Assembly (NCBI RefSeq): GCF_001028705.1
Contig: NZ_CP011770.1
Location: forward strand, 3,227,501 to 3,291,500
Direction: 5' to 3'
From: Croceicoccus naphthovorans
GTDB lineage: Bacteria > Pseudomonadota > Alphaproteobacteria > Sphingomonadales > Sphingomonadaceae
Length of the DNA: 64,000 nucleotides
The notes beneath the pieces are model-generated. The model made no database searches. It was not told the origin of the DNA and saw only the letters and a list, made by a program, of their open reading frames with translations. Below are positions 26,443-34,913 of the stretch, in pieces. The first letter of the stretch is position 1. Every line of letters starts with the position of its first letter. A program made the translations under genes and the position numbers.

Positions 26443-28200
26443 ATGTTGACCCGATTTCTTGCCGCCCTTGCCGCGCCGCTCCTGCTCGGCGCGTGTGCCA
26501 CCGTCCAGACAACGCCCGATCATCCGACAACCGGGATGGTCAGCGCCGCCGATCCCCGCGCGGCAGAGGCAGGCGTGGCGATGCTGCGCGCGGGCGGCAA
26601 TGCGACCGATGCGGCGCTGGCGACGATGATCGCGCTGACCGTGGTAGAGCCGCAGTCGAGCGGCATCGGCGGCGGCGGCTTTCTCGTGCTCGATCCGGAT
26701 GGCGATGGTGATCCGACGACATACGACGGGCGCGAAACGGCCCCGGCAGCGGCAACTGAGCAATGGTTCCTCGACAACGACGGCAAGCCGTTGCCCTTCC
26801 GCACGGCGGTGGAAAGCGGGCTGAGCGTCGGCGTCCCTGGCAGCATTGCTCTAGCAGCGAAAGCGCACGGCGAACACGGCGCACTGCCTTGGGCCAAGTT
26901 GTTCGAACCGGCGATTGCACTGGCCCGCGACGGGTTCGACGTGACGCCCCGCCTGCGCGCTTCGCTGGGCGAATGGCGTTCCGTCGGCGCGATGACGCCC
27001 GCTGCGCGCACGATGTTCTATGGCCCGAATGGAGAGCCGGTTCCGGTCGGCACCCGCGTTTACAATCCGGCGCTGGCGACGTTTCTCGACCGCGTGGCAG
27101 AGGCCGGGCCGGACGCATTCTACCACGGCGATAACGCGAGCAAGATCGCCAACGCCGTGAACGCCGCGATGCCCGCCAATGCCAAGCGCGCCGGGTATAG
27201 CGTGCAAAGCGATGGTAGCCCGGTTCCCGCAATCAAGCTGCCCGACGGCAAGATGATGCTCACCGACATCACCGCCTATGAAGCCAAGGAACGCCCGAGC
27301 CCCTGCGGCACCTATCGCGCCTATCTGATCTGCGGCATGGGCCCGCCTTCGTCCGGCGCGACCACCGTTTTCGCGATCCTGAAACAGCTCGAATCGCAGG
27401 ACATGGCCGCGTATGGCCCGACCGATCCGGTTGCATGGCACCTGATCGCCGAATCGATGCGCCTTGCCTATGCCGACCGGGGCAAGTGGCTGGGCGACAG
27501 CGATTTCGTTGATGTGCCGCTGCCCGGCATGATGGACGGCGGCTATCTGACCCAGCGCGGCAAGGCGATCCGTGCCGACCGCACCATCGCCAATGCAGAA
27601 CCCGGTCTGCCGCCCGGCGCAATGGCCATCATGGGCATGGGCGCGCCGCAACCCGAAAAAGGCACCTCGCACTTCGTGGCGGTGGATGGGCAGGGCGGGG
27701 TGGCCAGCTATACCTCCACCATCGAAAGCGCGTTCGGTTCAGGCCTGATGGTCAACGGCTATTACCTCAATAACGAGCTGACCGATTTCAACTTCGAACC
27801 CGGCACCGCGAACAGCGTTCAAGGCGGAAAACGCCCGCGTTCGTCGATGTCGCCGACCATCGTCTATGGCCCCAACGGCACGTTCAGGCTCGCCATCGGC
27901 GCCGCCGGGGGCGCGACGATCATCGCTCAAGTGGCCAAGGCGCTGATTGGCGTGATCGACTGGAACCTGACCGCGCAGCAGGCGATAGACCTGCCAGTAA
28001 TCTTCGCGCCCGGCGGCGATACCGTGTGGGTGGAGGAGGACACCGCGCTGGTCGCGATGATCCCCGCCTTGCAGGCGCTGGGCCATGCCGACATTCGTCC
28101 CCGCCGCCCCGGTTTCAAGGCGAATGCCATAGAACTTGTCGATGGCCAATGGCGCGGCGCGGCGGACAGCCGCAGCGAGGGCGTGGCGGTCGCGCAATAA
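26443..28200 (+). CDS. ggt: gamma-glutamyltransferase, lipoprotein-type
   Basis: GGT cleaves the gamma-glutamyl bond of glutathione and related compounds in the periplasm. The 585-residue precursor, start ATG 26443, has a lipobox (APLLLGAC) so it is probably lipidated. The N-terminal domain shows GGNATDAALATMIALTVVEP and QSSGIGGGGFLV. The autoprocessing and catalytic threonine is T408 in KGTSHFVAV, giving the expected large and small subunits; the small subunit has PRSSMSPTIV and GAAGGATI. All key residues appear intact. It follows pyrD closely and may be co-transcribed. Confidence 0.93.
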   Translation: MLTRFLAALAAPLLLGACATVQTTPDHPTTGMVSAADPRAAEAGVAMLRAGGNATDAALATMIALTVVEPQSSGIGGGGFLVLDPDGDGDPTTYDGRETAPAAATEQWFLDNDGKPLPFRTAVESGLSVGVPGSIALAAKAHGEHGALPWAKLFEPAIALARDGFDVTPRLRASLGEWRSVGAMTPAARTMFYGPNGEPVPVGTRVYNPALATFLDRVAEAGPDAFYHGDNASKIANAVNAAMPANAKRAGYSVQSDGSPVPAIKLPDGKMMLTDITAYEAKERPSPCGTYRAYLICGMGPPSSGATTVFAILKQLESQDMAAYGPTDPVAWHLIAESMRLAYADRGKWLGDSDFVDVPLPGMMDGGYLTQRGKAIRADRTIANAEPGLPPGAMAIMGMGAPQPEKGTSHFVAVDGQGGVASYTSTIESAFGSGLMVNGYYLNNELTDFNFEPGTANSVQGGKRPRSSMSPTIVYGPNGTFRLAIGAAGGATIIAQVAKALIGVIDWNLTAQQAIDLPVIFAPGGDTVWVEEDTALVAMIPALQALGHADIRPRRPGFKANAIELVDGQWRGAADSRSEGVAVAQ

Positions 28201-28287
28201 GCGGCGCGACGCTGCTTGCCGAGGCGGGACCGGCGGCCTAGAAACGCATTCGCATAAGACATTCGAGGACATCTGAGAGAGCGCCCC

Positions 28288-30141
28288 ATGGCGAAACCCG
28301 CTTCCAGCGGATCACATCGCGGTCCGTCCGGGGCCACTATCGAACAGATGGACGAGGCGCGAAACCTCGTCTCGCTGTTCCTCGACCGCGCGGCCACGCT
28401 GGGCGACGCGCCGTTCCTCTACGTCCGCGCCGATGGCGCATGGCAACCGCTCAGCTGGGCCGAAGTCGCACGCCGCGTCGTCCTTCTGGCCGAAGGGCTG
28501 CGCGCGATGGGGCTGGAACGCGGCGACCGGGTCGTGCTGGTCAGCGAGAACCGCCCCGAATGGTGCATTTCCGACCTTGCCATCATGGCGGCAGGCCTTG
28601 TCACCGTGCCCGCCTACACCACCAACACCACGCACGATCACCTGCACGTTCTGGAAAACAGCGGCGCGCGGGCGGTCATCGTATCCGGGCCAAAGCTGGC
28701 AAAAACGCTGATCCCCGCCGTGTTGGGCAGCCCGGCTGTCGAACACGTGATCAGTTTCGAACCGATGGACCAGCAACAGGTCGGCCAGTTCCGCATCCAC
28801 CGGCTGGACGAATTGCTGACCGGCGATGCTGGGGCCGCCGAAACCGCGGTGCGCGAACGCATGGCGGCGGTCAGCCGCGAAGACCTTGCCTGCATCATCT
28901 ACACCAGCGGCACCGGCGGGTCCCCGCGCGGCGTGCGCCAGCACCACGGCGCGATCCTGATGAACTGCGCGGGCGCGGCGCGGGTGATTGCAGAGGATTT
29001 CGGCTGGGACTGCGAGAGTTTCCTCTCGTTCCTGCCGCTGTCGCATTCGTACGAACATACCGGCGGGCAATTCCTGCCGATCTGCCTTGGCGCGACGATC
29101 CATTATGCAGAGGGGCTGGACAAGCTGGCCGGCAATATCGAGGACGTGCGCCCCAGCGTCATGATCGTCGTCCCCCGCCTGTTCGAGGTGTTGCGCATGC
29201 GCATTCTTAAGCAGCTGGCGAAACAGGGCCGGGCCGCGCAAATCTTGGTCGACCGCGCCATCGCGCTGGCCGAACGTGCGTCCGAAGGCAAACCGCGCCC
29301 GATCATCGATGCGTTGGAAGATCGGCTGCTGGACCGCGTGCTGCGCCCCAAGGTGCGGGCGAAGTTCGGCGGGCGGATCAAGGCGCTGGTTTCGGGCGGC
29401 GCGCCGCTGAACCCGGAAATCGGCTATTTCTTCACCGGCCTCGGCATGCCGTTGCTGCAAGGGTACGGCCAGACGGAGAGCGGGCCGATCATCTCTGTCG
29501 CGCGGCCCGCTGCTGGCCTGAAAATGGATGCCGTCGGCCCGCCGATCCACGGGGCGGAAGTGCGGATTGCCGACGATGGCGAAATCCTCGCGCGCGGTGA
29601 AATGGTGATGCACGGTTATTGGCAGAACCCGGTCGAAACCGCGAAGGCGTTGCAGGACGGCTGGCTGCACACCGGCGACATCGGCCATATCGACGAACGC
29701 GGGCGGATCATGATCACCGACCGCAAGAAAGACATGATCGTCAACGACAAGGGCGACAATATCTCGCCCCAGCGGGTCGAGGGCATGCTGACTTTGCAGC
29801 CCGAAATTGCGCAGGCGATGATTGCGGGCGACCGCAAGCCCTATATGGTCGCGCTGATCGTGCCCGATGCCGAGTGGACGAAGGAATGGGCGCGCGAAAA
29901 CGGCCAGACCGGCGACTGGCTGGCGCTGCGCGACAACGCCGACTTCCGCGCCGCATTGCGCGCCGCGATCGACCGGGTGAACAAGGACCTGTCGGTAATC
30001 GAACGAGTGCGGCAATACGCCTTGCCGGACGAGATTTTCAGCATCGAGAACGAGGAAATGACCCCCTCGCTCAAGATCCGCCGCCACAAGATTCGCGGCC
30101 GCTATGGCGACCGGCTGGAGGCGATGTACAAAGGCGGGTGA
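28288..30141 (+). CDS. long-chain fatty-acid-CoA ligase (AMP-forming)
   Basis: A 617-residue adenylate-forming enzyme. Motifs: the P-loop CIIYTSGTGGSPRGVRQ near residue 203, LPLSHSYEHTGGQFLP, GGAPLNPEIGYFFTGLGMPL, LLQGYGQTESGPIIS, TGDIGHIDERGRIMITDRKK and the C-terminal lysine region MTPSLKIRRHKIRGRY. Architecture and length match bacterial FadD15-like long-chain acyl-CoA synthetases that activate fatty acids for beta-oxidation or phospholipid synthesis. There is no transmembrane segment. Note the P-loop reads TSGTGGSPRG where many have TSGTTGxPKG; the loop lysine is replaced by arginine. Eighty-seven bases separate it from ggt. Confidence 0.9.
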   Translation: MAKPASSGSHRGPSGATIEQMDEARNLVSLFLDRAATLGDAPFLYVRADGAWQPLSWAEVARRVVLLAEGLRAMGLERGDRVVLVSENRPEWCISDLAIMAAGLVTVPAYTTNTTHDHLHVLENSGARAVIVSGPKLAKTLIPAVLGSPAVEHVISFEPMDQQQVGQFRIHRLDELLTGDAGAAETAVRERMAAVSREDLACIIYTSGTGGSPRGVRQHHGAILMNCAGAARVIAEDFGWDCESFLSFLPLSHSYEHTGGQFLPICLGATIHYAEGLDKLAGNIEDVRPSVMIVVPRLFEVLRMRILKQLAKQGRAAQILVDRAIALAERASEGKPRPIIDALEDRLLDRVLRPKVRAKFGGRIKALVSGGAPLNPEIGYFFTGLGMPLLQGYGQTESGPIISVARPAAGLKMDAVGPPIHGAEVRIADDGEILARGEMVMHGYWQNPVETAKALQDGWLHTGDIGHIDERGRIMITDRKKDMIVNDKGDNISPQRVEGMLTLQPEIAQAMIAGDRKPYMVALIVPDAEWTKEWARENGQTGDWLALRDNADFRAALRAAIDRVNKDLSVIERVRQYALPDEIFSIENEEMTPSLKIRRHKIRGRYGDRLEAMYKGG

Positions 30142-30244
30142 AACGGCGGGTTTCAGCCGCGCCCGGACTTGTGCGCTATGACCGGGATGGGGTGGAAAAC
30201 TGACTGTCCGGTATCGGTGGGGGTGCTTGCGTTAGTCGAGCGGT

Positions 30245-30760
30245 TCAACGCATATCCGAGGACATGGTTCGACATTTTTCCAATGCGGACTCTCCAAATA
30301 GCCTGAACGACGCTGAATCGTCATCGGAAATTTCAACAATTTGCCAATTCCGAAACTCCCCGCTTCGAACCATCAAAAACTCAGCCGCTTCAGTGGCAAT
30401 GGGATCGAATTTGCATACATCGTCTTTGCCATAACCGGTGATTGTCCACACCCACGCCACGGGAATGTCTGCATCTCCAACGGATAAACGCCCAGTCGAA
30501 TACATTTGCTGGCTTGGAATCATGGCGGTCAGGTATTCTACGTCGCAATTTCGATCCGGACTCACCAGACCAGAAACGCGCCGCACCTCTATGTTTCGGC
30601 AAATTCTGGGCCATACATACCGAGCCCACTTGCGATGCTCGTCGGCCACCATTCCCTCCTTAGGGTATGGCGGGCTCTCAACGCCAACACTCGGTGGAAA
30701 AACATGAAAACCTGGGAACCGATCGGCGTCGGTAATTGCCGTGCGAACTGACGGCGCTGA
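30245..30760 (-). pseudogene. 3' fragment of a lipoprotein gene split by an IS element
   Basis: An open frame runs from inside the right end of the insertion element to TGA at 30245. It can be read as a 135-residue protein from ATG 30652, but the frame stays open upstream with protein-like sequence (SVRTAITDADRFPGFHVF, then PPSVGVESPPYPKEG) as far as about 30760, where the element's terminal hairpin begins. The fragment has four cysteines (ICRN, NCDVE, VCKFD, EKCRT), no membrane segment, and lower GC than its neighbours. Its missing start is proposed to be the lipoprotein signal at 31343-31428 on the other side of the element. I recognise no family. Joining is inference; the boundary is accurate to about 15 bases. 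Confidence 0.6.
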
Positions 30761-30787
30761 ATAACTGACCGGCCGAGGCCGGTAGGA

Positions 30788-31207
30788 TCATGCGGAGGGG
30801 CTGAAGCCATCCTTGTGGGTATGACGGTCCAGATAACGCATGATGATGTCATCGGTGATGTTGCCGGACGTGGTTGAAAAGTAACCGCGTTGCCAGAAGC
30901 GTTGGCCCCAGTAGCGTTTGCGGATATGTTCGAACTCCTGCTGGATCTTGCGCGACGAGCGCCCCTTGGCCCGGCGCACGAAGTCGCTGACCGAGACGTG
31001 CGGCGGGATTTCTACGAACATGTGCACGTGATCCTTCGACAGCACGCCGTTCACGATGGTCACGCCCATTTCATCGCAGACCTGCCGGATGATTTCGCGA
31101 ACCCTGAGCCGCACATCGCCGATCAGCACCTTGTACCGGTACTTCGGCGCCCAGACGAGATGATAGCGATGATGGAATGTCGTGTGACAACCGGAGCGAT
31201 ACGCCAT
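30788..31207 (-). CDS. tnpA: IS200/IS605-family transposase
   Basis: A 139-residue Y1 HUH transposase, start ATG 31207 (MAYRSGCHTTFHHRYHLVW). The HUH metal-binding motif is DHVHMFVEIPP, and the catalytic tyrosine is in FWQRGYFSTTSGNITDD. YHLVWAPKYRYKVL and RRAKGRSSRKIQQEF are family blocks. All catalytic residues are present and the length is full, so the element may be active. The start codon is the outer edge of one arm of a perfect palindrome, consistent with the translational repression known for IS200. An ORF start at 31240 would run through this palindrome and is unlikely. Confidence 0.93.
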   Translation of the reverse strand: MAYRSGCHTTFHHRYHLVWAPKYRYKVLIGDVRLRVREIIRQVCDEMGVTIVNGVLSKDHVHMFVEIPPHVSVSDFVRRAKGRSSRKIQQEFEHIRKRYWGQRFWQRGYFSTTSGNITDDIIMRYLDRHTHKDGFSPSA

Positions 31208-31280
31208 AGCCTGTAACCTCGGGAAAAGCGGAAGCTTCACGCCTTCGGCGGTTTCCGCTTTTCCCGAGGTTACAGGCTAT
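31206..31280. promoter_or_regulatory. 28-bp perfect palindrome covering the transposase start
   Basis: Positions 31206-31233 are the exact reverse complement of 31253-31280, with a 19-base spacer that itself contains a small CGCC/GGCG hairpin. In mRNA read on the minus strand this folds over the tnpA start region; in IS200 a comparable structure stops outside transcription and hides the ribosome-binding site. Same function is inferred here. Confidence 0.75.
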
Positions 31281-31342
31281 CACGCGAGTCTATGGCTGAA
31301 GCCACTATCCGACTGAAGTCGGAGGGGTTGCTCCTCAAACGG

Positions 31343-31428
31343 GACTCTAAATTTGAGCTATCAGGGCCAACCGGTGTATCGCAGCCGCTCACCAAAAGCA
31401 GCAAGATAGAAGCGCCAAGCAAACGCAT
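31343..31428 (-). pseudogene. 5' fragment of the IS-interrupted lipoprotein gene
   Basis: ATG 31428 opens a minus-strand frame that encodes MRLLGASILLLLVSGCD, a textbook lipoprotein signal with lipobox LVSGC (cysteine 16), then TPVGPDSSNLESR. The frame then passes into the left end of the insertion element and stops at 31270. A complete lipoprotein signal with nothing after it, and a signal-less protein on the other side of the element in the same orientation, indicate a single gene of about 200 codons broken by the insertion. No strong Shine-Dalgarno sequence is seen. Confidence 0.6.
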
Positions 31429-31510
31429 ATTGCGATAGTGTCATGCTTATCGAACGTCCGCAACGGGGTCGTAAGCCGTCAGTCAGCTTCCCGGAAAATA
31501 AGACCCAAAC

Positions 31511-32032
31511 TTAAACACCAAACCCGTTCTGGAACTGCTCCAGCTCGATGCTCAGCAGGGTGTACGCCGCGTCGAGGATTTCCTCGAACGCCTCGGCCTC
31601 GATCTTGTCGGCGACCCATTGGTCCACTTTCAGCGAATCGCCCTCGCCGATCATCGAATCGAACCTTGCGTGCCAGCGTTCGCGGTTCTGCATCAGCGCG
31701 GTGACCACGCCGCCGACCACGAAGGGCCTGCGCGCGCCCAGTTTCGACCATGCGTCGATGGCTTTTACCGTGTTGCTGCGCTTGCCCGCGTCGCGGTCTT
31801 CCGTCGTCATCCCGGCCTCTGCCAGATCGCGCAGGATGCCCAGCTGTTCGTGGGGAGGAAGCGTCAGGTCGACCGGATGGCCAGCCGCTTCGGCAACCAT
31901 CAGCGTCTCTGCGATGATCTCGTCCCCGCGGGCATAGAGGTTCATGCAGCGGCCACGCCAGCTGCAGATTTCATCCCAATGGGGTCCGTTGCCGCCGGTT
32001 TCGGGTACCGGCGTTCCCGTAATTGCGCTCAA
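31511..32032 (-). CDS. hypothetical protein
   Basis: A 173-residue soluble protein without signal peptide. The N-terminal half includes WDEICSWRGRCMNLYARGDE, and the middle has LTLPPHEQLGILRDLAEAGM; the C-terminus is helical and acidic (KIEAEAFEEILDAAYTLLSI). I do not recognise a family. Composition and codon use match the chromosomal neighbours. It overlaps the upstream hypothetical gene by ATGA (32029-32032), so the two are coupled, and it lies 82 bases before the broken lipoprotein gene, which may have been the third member of the operon. Confidence 0.7.
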   Translation of the reverse strand: MSAITGTPVPETGGNGPHWDEICSWRGRCMNLYARGDEIIAETLMVAEAAGHPVDLTLPPHEQLGILRDLAEAGMTTEDRDAGKRSNTVKAIDAWSKLGARRPFVVGGVVTALMQNRERWHARFDSMIGEGDSLKVDQWVADKIEAEAFEEILDAAYTLLSIELEQFQNGFGV

Positions 32033-32565
32033 TGGATCTCCGCCGACTGGTCTTCGATCCAGTCAGGATAGAAGCCAGGACGGCGCTTTGACCAGCCCGG
32101 AGCGCATGCCGCGGCCTCGCTGATCGAGTGAAGCAGCACCTTGCGCCGTTCTGGCACAATCTGGGGGAGCGCCGATGCGGCGCAGAACGCGGCGGGCAGC
32201 CAGGGGCGCGCTTCCGGCCCCAGCAGGCGTTCGTATAGAAAGCGATAGGCCGCGAATCCGTGCAGGCACCCTTCGGCAAGATCGACAGCCGTCACCGCAA
32301 TCAGCCGCCCCATAAAGTCCTGCATCCGGTCACCCGAACGCATCGCGGGCAGATGCGCGCGCAGCGAGCGCAGTTCCTGATAGGCAAGATGCTGGCGGCG
32401 GATAGAGGCTGCTTCGTCGCTATTGCGCGCCCAGCGGTCATAGGGGTCGGCGCGGCTGAGACCGATGTCGAGCGCGCGGCGGATATAACGCTGCTCTGCC
32501 GGGTCGAACTCGGCAAATTCGCGCAATTCCGCGATAGCCAGAGATGCCGTGTCGAGCTGCGCCAT
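32029..32565 (-). CDS. hypothetical protein
   Basis: A 178-residue protein with a helical, charged N-terminal half (IAELREFAEFDPAEQRYIRR) and a slightly hydrophobic middle (VTAVDLAEGCLHGFAAYRFL), but no clear membrane segment or signal. It ends PGWSKRRPGFYPDWIEDQSA. No family recognised. An AGGAGGAAAGGCGGA run about 10 bases upstream of ATG 32565 provides a good ribosome-binding site. The leader holds a hairpin at 32593-32618. It is coupled to the downstream hypothetical gene by ATGA. Confidence 0.7.
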   Translation of the reverse strand: MAQLDTASLAIAELREFAEFDPAEQRYIRRALDIGLSRADPYDRWARNSDEAASIRRQHLAYQELRSLRAHLPAMRSGDRMQDFMGRLIAVTAVDLAEGCLHGFAAYRFLYERLLGPEARPWLPAAFCAASALPQIVPERRKVLLHSISEAAACAPGWSKRRPGFYPDWIEDQSAEIH

Positions 32566-32592
32566 CGTTTGTTCCGCCTTTCCTCCTGTGGC

Positions 32593-32618
32593 CCGGCGAC
32601 GTGAGGGGACATCGCCGG
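32593..32618 (-). promoter_or_regulatory. leader hairpin upstream of a hypothetical gene pair
   Basis: CCGGCGA (32593-32599) and TCGCCGG (32612-32618) are perfect complements with a 12-base loop. There is no T-tract on the minus strand, so it is more likely a leader structure or operator of the gene starting at 32565 than a terminator. Confidence 0.3.
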
Positions 32619-32684
32619 TCGGGTCAGAATGGCTGAAACGGGGTTAGCATCAGGTAAACGCCGGATGCGATTTCGATGCTTTTT

Positions 32685-33356
32685 TCAGGGTGCGAGGTTC
32701 GCGGCGACCGCGAAGGCGGCCAGTTCCTCGGTCGCGTCGCGATAGCCCTGCGGCGGGCCGTTCGCGGCGATTTGCGCGACATATTGCGCGAATTCGCGGG
32801 CAAAGTCGGGGTAGCGACCGCAGCGGCGGGCAAGCGCATCGCGCGCCTCTGCATCAAGACCATGGGCCAATGCGAACCGCAGCAACCATGTTTCGTTGGT
32901 CGGAACGTCCCCCATCGTTGCGAGTGCCGCTTCGGGATCGTCCAGCGTGTCGAACCACGGCAGGACGGTTTGGAGGACCCTCGCGGCAAAGGTTTCGGCC
33001 ACGAAGGGCCGGTCGTCCGGGTTCACGACATCGAAGTCGCGTCCGTTCAGCCCCTCGGCAAAATGCAATTGTGTTGACCCGACCACGCCCGCAAACGGCC
33101 CTTCGGAATGCAGCGCCGGTTCCGTCTGCACCATGGTCCAGCGTTTCGCCGCAGCCGAATGCGTCATGGCGCTCAGCCGGAACCGCACAACCTCGCCCGC
33201 GCGATTGCCGCGGTCCGCCTGTGCGTGCAGTTCCTCGGTCATGTCGCCGCGCTTGCGGGCCAATTTGTGGCCAGAGCGGACCGCGAACCCGCAATCGGCA
33301 AGCCGGTCGGCGATGTGCCGAAGCGTATCGTCGATCGCCTCGCGCGGGGTCTCCAC
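32685..33356 (-). CDS. hypothetical protein downstream of thiSG
   Basis: About 223 residues from GTG 33356, five bases after the thiSG stop; a longer open frame to 33734 lies inside thiSG and is low-complexity shadow. The N-terminal half reads like a compact domain (IADRLADCGFAVRSGHKLAR, KRGDMTEELHAQAD, RFRLSAMTHSAAAKRWTM), the C-terminal half is helical (NETWLLRFALAHGLDAEARD). No signal peptide. I do not recognise a family, although the opening resembles DUF4304-type domains in outline. Its tight spacing suggests co-expression with thiamine thiazole synthesis. Confidence 0.65.
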   Translation of the reverse strand: METPREAIDDTLRHIADRLADCGFAVRSGHKLARKRGDMTEELHAQADRGNRAGEVVRFRLSAMTHSAAAKRWTMVQTEPALHSEGPFAGVVGSTQLHFAEGLNGRDFDVVNPDDRPFVAETFAARVLQTVLPWFDTLDDPEAALATMGDVPTNETWLLRFALAHGLDAEARDALARRCGRYPDFAREFAQYVAQIAANGPPQGYRDATEELAAFAVAANLAP

Positions 33357-33361
33357 GCCGG

Positions 33362-34360
33362 TTAGATCAGGCCGGCCAGCGGGCTCGACGGGTCGGCGTA
33401 TTTGCGCGTCGCCATACGCCCTGCGCGATAGGCGGCGCGGCCCGCCTCTACCGACAACCGCATCGCGCGGGCCATCAGGATCGGGTCCTTCGCTTCGGCA
33501 ATGGCGGTGTTCATCAGCACGCCATCGCAGCCCAGCTCCATCGCGACTGCCGCATCGCTGGCGGTGCCGACGCCCGCGTCGACCAGCACGGGCACACTCG
33601 CGCCCTCTACGATCAGGCGGATCGTCACGCGGTTCTGGATGCCCAGCCCCGATCCGATCGGCGCGCCAAGCGGCATGATCGCCACCGCGCCCGCTTCTTC
33701 CAGTTGCTTGGCCGCGATGGGATCGTCGGCGCAATAAACCATCGGCTTGAAGCCTTCCTTGGCCAGCACTTCGGTCGCGCGCAGCGTTTCGCGCATGTCG
33801 GGATAAAGCGTCTTCGCCTCGCCCAGAACTTCCAGCTTTACGAGATCCCAGCCGCCAGCCTCTCGCGCCAGCCGCAGGGTGCGGATCGCGTCTTCTGCGG
33901 TGAAACAGCCCGCCGTGTTGGGCAGGTAGGTGATCTTTTTCGGGTCGATGAAATCGGTCAGCATCGGCGCTTTGGGATCGGAAATGTTCACCCGGCGCAC
34001 CGCGACCGTCACGATTTCCGCGCCGCTCGCCTCCAGCGCGGCGGCGTTCTGGGCAAAATCCTTGTACTTGCCAGTGCCGACGATCAGGCGCGAACGGAAC
34101 GTCTTGCCCGCCACCGTCCAGCTATCGTCCGTTACGCTGGCACCGTGTTCGCCGCCGCCGACGAAGTGTACGATTTCCAGCGAATCGCCCTGCGACAGGC
34201 CCACGCCTTCCAGCGAGGTACGCGGCACGATGTCGCCATTGCGCTCTACCGCGACTTTCGTCGGCTCCAGATCGAGCAGGCGGGCAAGGTCGGCAACGCT
34301 GCTGCCGGCGGGGATGCGGCGGGTTTCGCCGTTTACGACGATGGAAATCTGTTCGGCCAT
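33362..34360 (-). CDS. thiG: fused sulfur-carrier ThiS and thiazole synthase ThiG
   Basis: A 332-residue fusion. Residues 1-70 are ThiS ([20 protein letters not shown] ... [12 protein letters not shown]), a ubiquitin-like fold that normally ends in a free Gly-Gly carrying thiocarboxylate. Residues about 77-332 are Thi[16 protein letters not shown], the Schiff-base lysine region [16 protein letters not shown] and [26 protein letters not shown]. ThiG makes the thiazole ring of thiamine. In the fusion the ThiS di-glycine is internal, so either processing occurs or sulfur transfer works differently. Such fusions exist in other bacteria. I see no TPP riboswitch upstream. Confidence 0.92.
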   Translation of the reverse strand: MAEQISIVVNGETRRIPAGSSVADLARLLDLEPTKVAVERNGDIVPRTSLEGVGLSQGDSLEIVHFVGGGEHGASVTDDSWTVAGKTFRSRLIVGTGKYKDFAQNAAALEASGAEIVTVAVRRVNISDPKAPMLTDFIDPKKITYLPNTAGCFTAEDAIRTLRLAREAGGWDLVKLEVLGEAKTLYPDMRETLRATEVLAKEGFKPMVYCADDPIAAKQLEEAGAVAIMPLGAPIGSGLGIQNRVTIRLIVEGASVPVLVDAGVGTASDAAVAMELGCDGVLMNTAIAEAKDPILMARAMRLSVEAGRAAYRAGRMATRKYADPSSPLAGLI

Positions 34361-34429
34361 GCGGCGGGACATAGTTGCTTTACGCGCCCGTGCAAGCGCG
34401 CAAACCCCGCGAAAGTCAGAACGCCAATA

Positions 34430-34804
34430 TCAGAAAGAATGCAGCCGCAGGTTCAGGATATGCGCGGTGGCGACGCAGATCACGCCCGCGATGGTCAGCC
34501 CCGCCTCTGCCACGCCGTGCGGCACGAACAGCGCGGTGGCCATCAGCGCCAGCCCGAACGAGCCCAGAAACAACGGCCCGACTTGCTTGTGCCGCATCGC
34601 GCCCAGCCCGATCGTCACCGCGCCGACGACGATCGCCAGACCCAGCCCGATCTCATGAATTTCAGGGGCCAGCAACCACTGCCCGCCAAGGCCCAGCAGG
34701 CCAACCAGCAGGATCGAGCCGACGCAATGCACGACGCACAGACCAGACAGGGCAATGCCCAGCCGGTCGAGTTTAATGCGCAAGGCTCCTGTCGGTCGCT
34801 CCAT
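34430..34804 (-). CDS. MerC-domain membrane protein
   Basis: A 124-residue protein with four hydrophobic segments (IALSGLCVVHCVGSILLVGL, EIGLGLAIVVGAVTIGLGA, GPLFLGSFGLALMATALFV, AEAGLTIAGVICVATAHIL). The first carries CVVHC (C23, C27), the metal-binding pair of the MerC family. MerC proteins move mercuric ions in mer operons, but chromosomal members without merA, as here, are often associated with other metals. A Zur-like palindrome lies 14 bases upstream of the start, which favours a role in zinc supply. No good Shine-Dalgarno sequence precedes ATG 34804. Confidence 0.82.
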   Translation of the reverse strand: MERPTGALRIKLDRLGIALSGLCVVHCVGSILLVGLLGLGGQWLLAPEIHEIGLGLAIVVGAVTIGLGAMRHKQVGPLFLGSFGLALMATALFVPHGVAEAGLTIAGVICVATAHILNLRLHSF

Positions 34805-34817
34805 ACGGGGCCGTGTA

Positions 34818-34832
34818 TGTTACACTGTATCA
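34818..34832. promoter_or_regulatory. Zur-like operator candidate between merC and ctaA
   Basis: TGTTACACTGTATCA is close to palindromic: with the next base on each side, ATGTTAC/GTATCAT match at 6 of 7 positions around ACT. It agrees with the TGTTATA-N-TATAACA type of Zur site I recall at 12 of 14 defined positions. It sits 14-28 bases upstream of the merC start codon. Zinc control is inference. Confidence 0.45.
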
Positions 34833-34913
34833 TTGCGCAAGGTGTTTCGAGCGTTCAGTCGCCTGCAGGCCCCTTGCACTTTGTCGCAAAGCGCCGCAGA
34901 TGCGGCTTCCGAG

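Larger units (their letters stand above)
30755..31345 (-). mobile_element. IS200/IS605-family insertion sequence (tnpA only)
   Basis: The element comprises a HUH-type transposase gene and subterminal hairpins typical of this family, which has no terminal inverted repeats and moves as single-stranded DNA. Right end: ACCGGCCGAGGCCGGT at 30768-30783, five bases after the tnpA stop. Left end: CCGACTGAAGTCGG at 31309-31322, plus TGGCTGAAGCCA nearby. A long perfect palindrome (31206-31280) overlaps the tnpA start. The size of about 590 bp is slightly under the usual 700 bp. No tnpB is present. Exact cleavage sites are not determined; family members insert next to a short target without duplicating it. 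Confidence 0.75.

Noticed and set aside
34361..34429. possible TPP riboswitch upstream of thiSG
   Set aside because: The leader of about 70 bases to merC lacks the conserved THI-box words and is too short for the aptamer.
34430..34804. part of a mercury-resistance operon
   Set aside because: No merA, merP, merT or merR is nearby; only the MerC fold is present.
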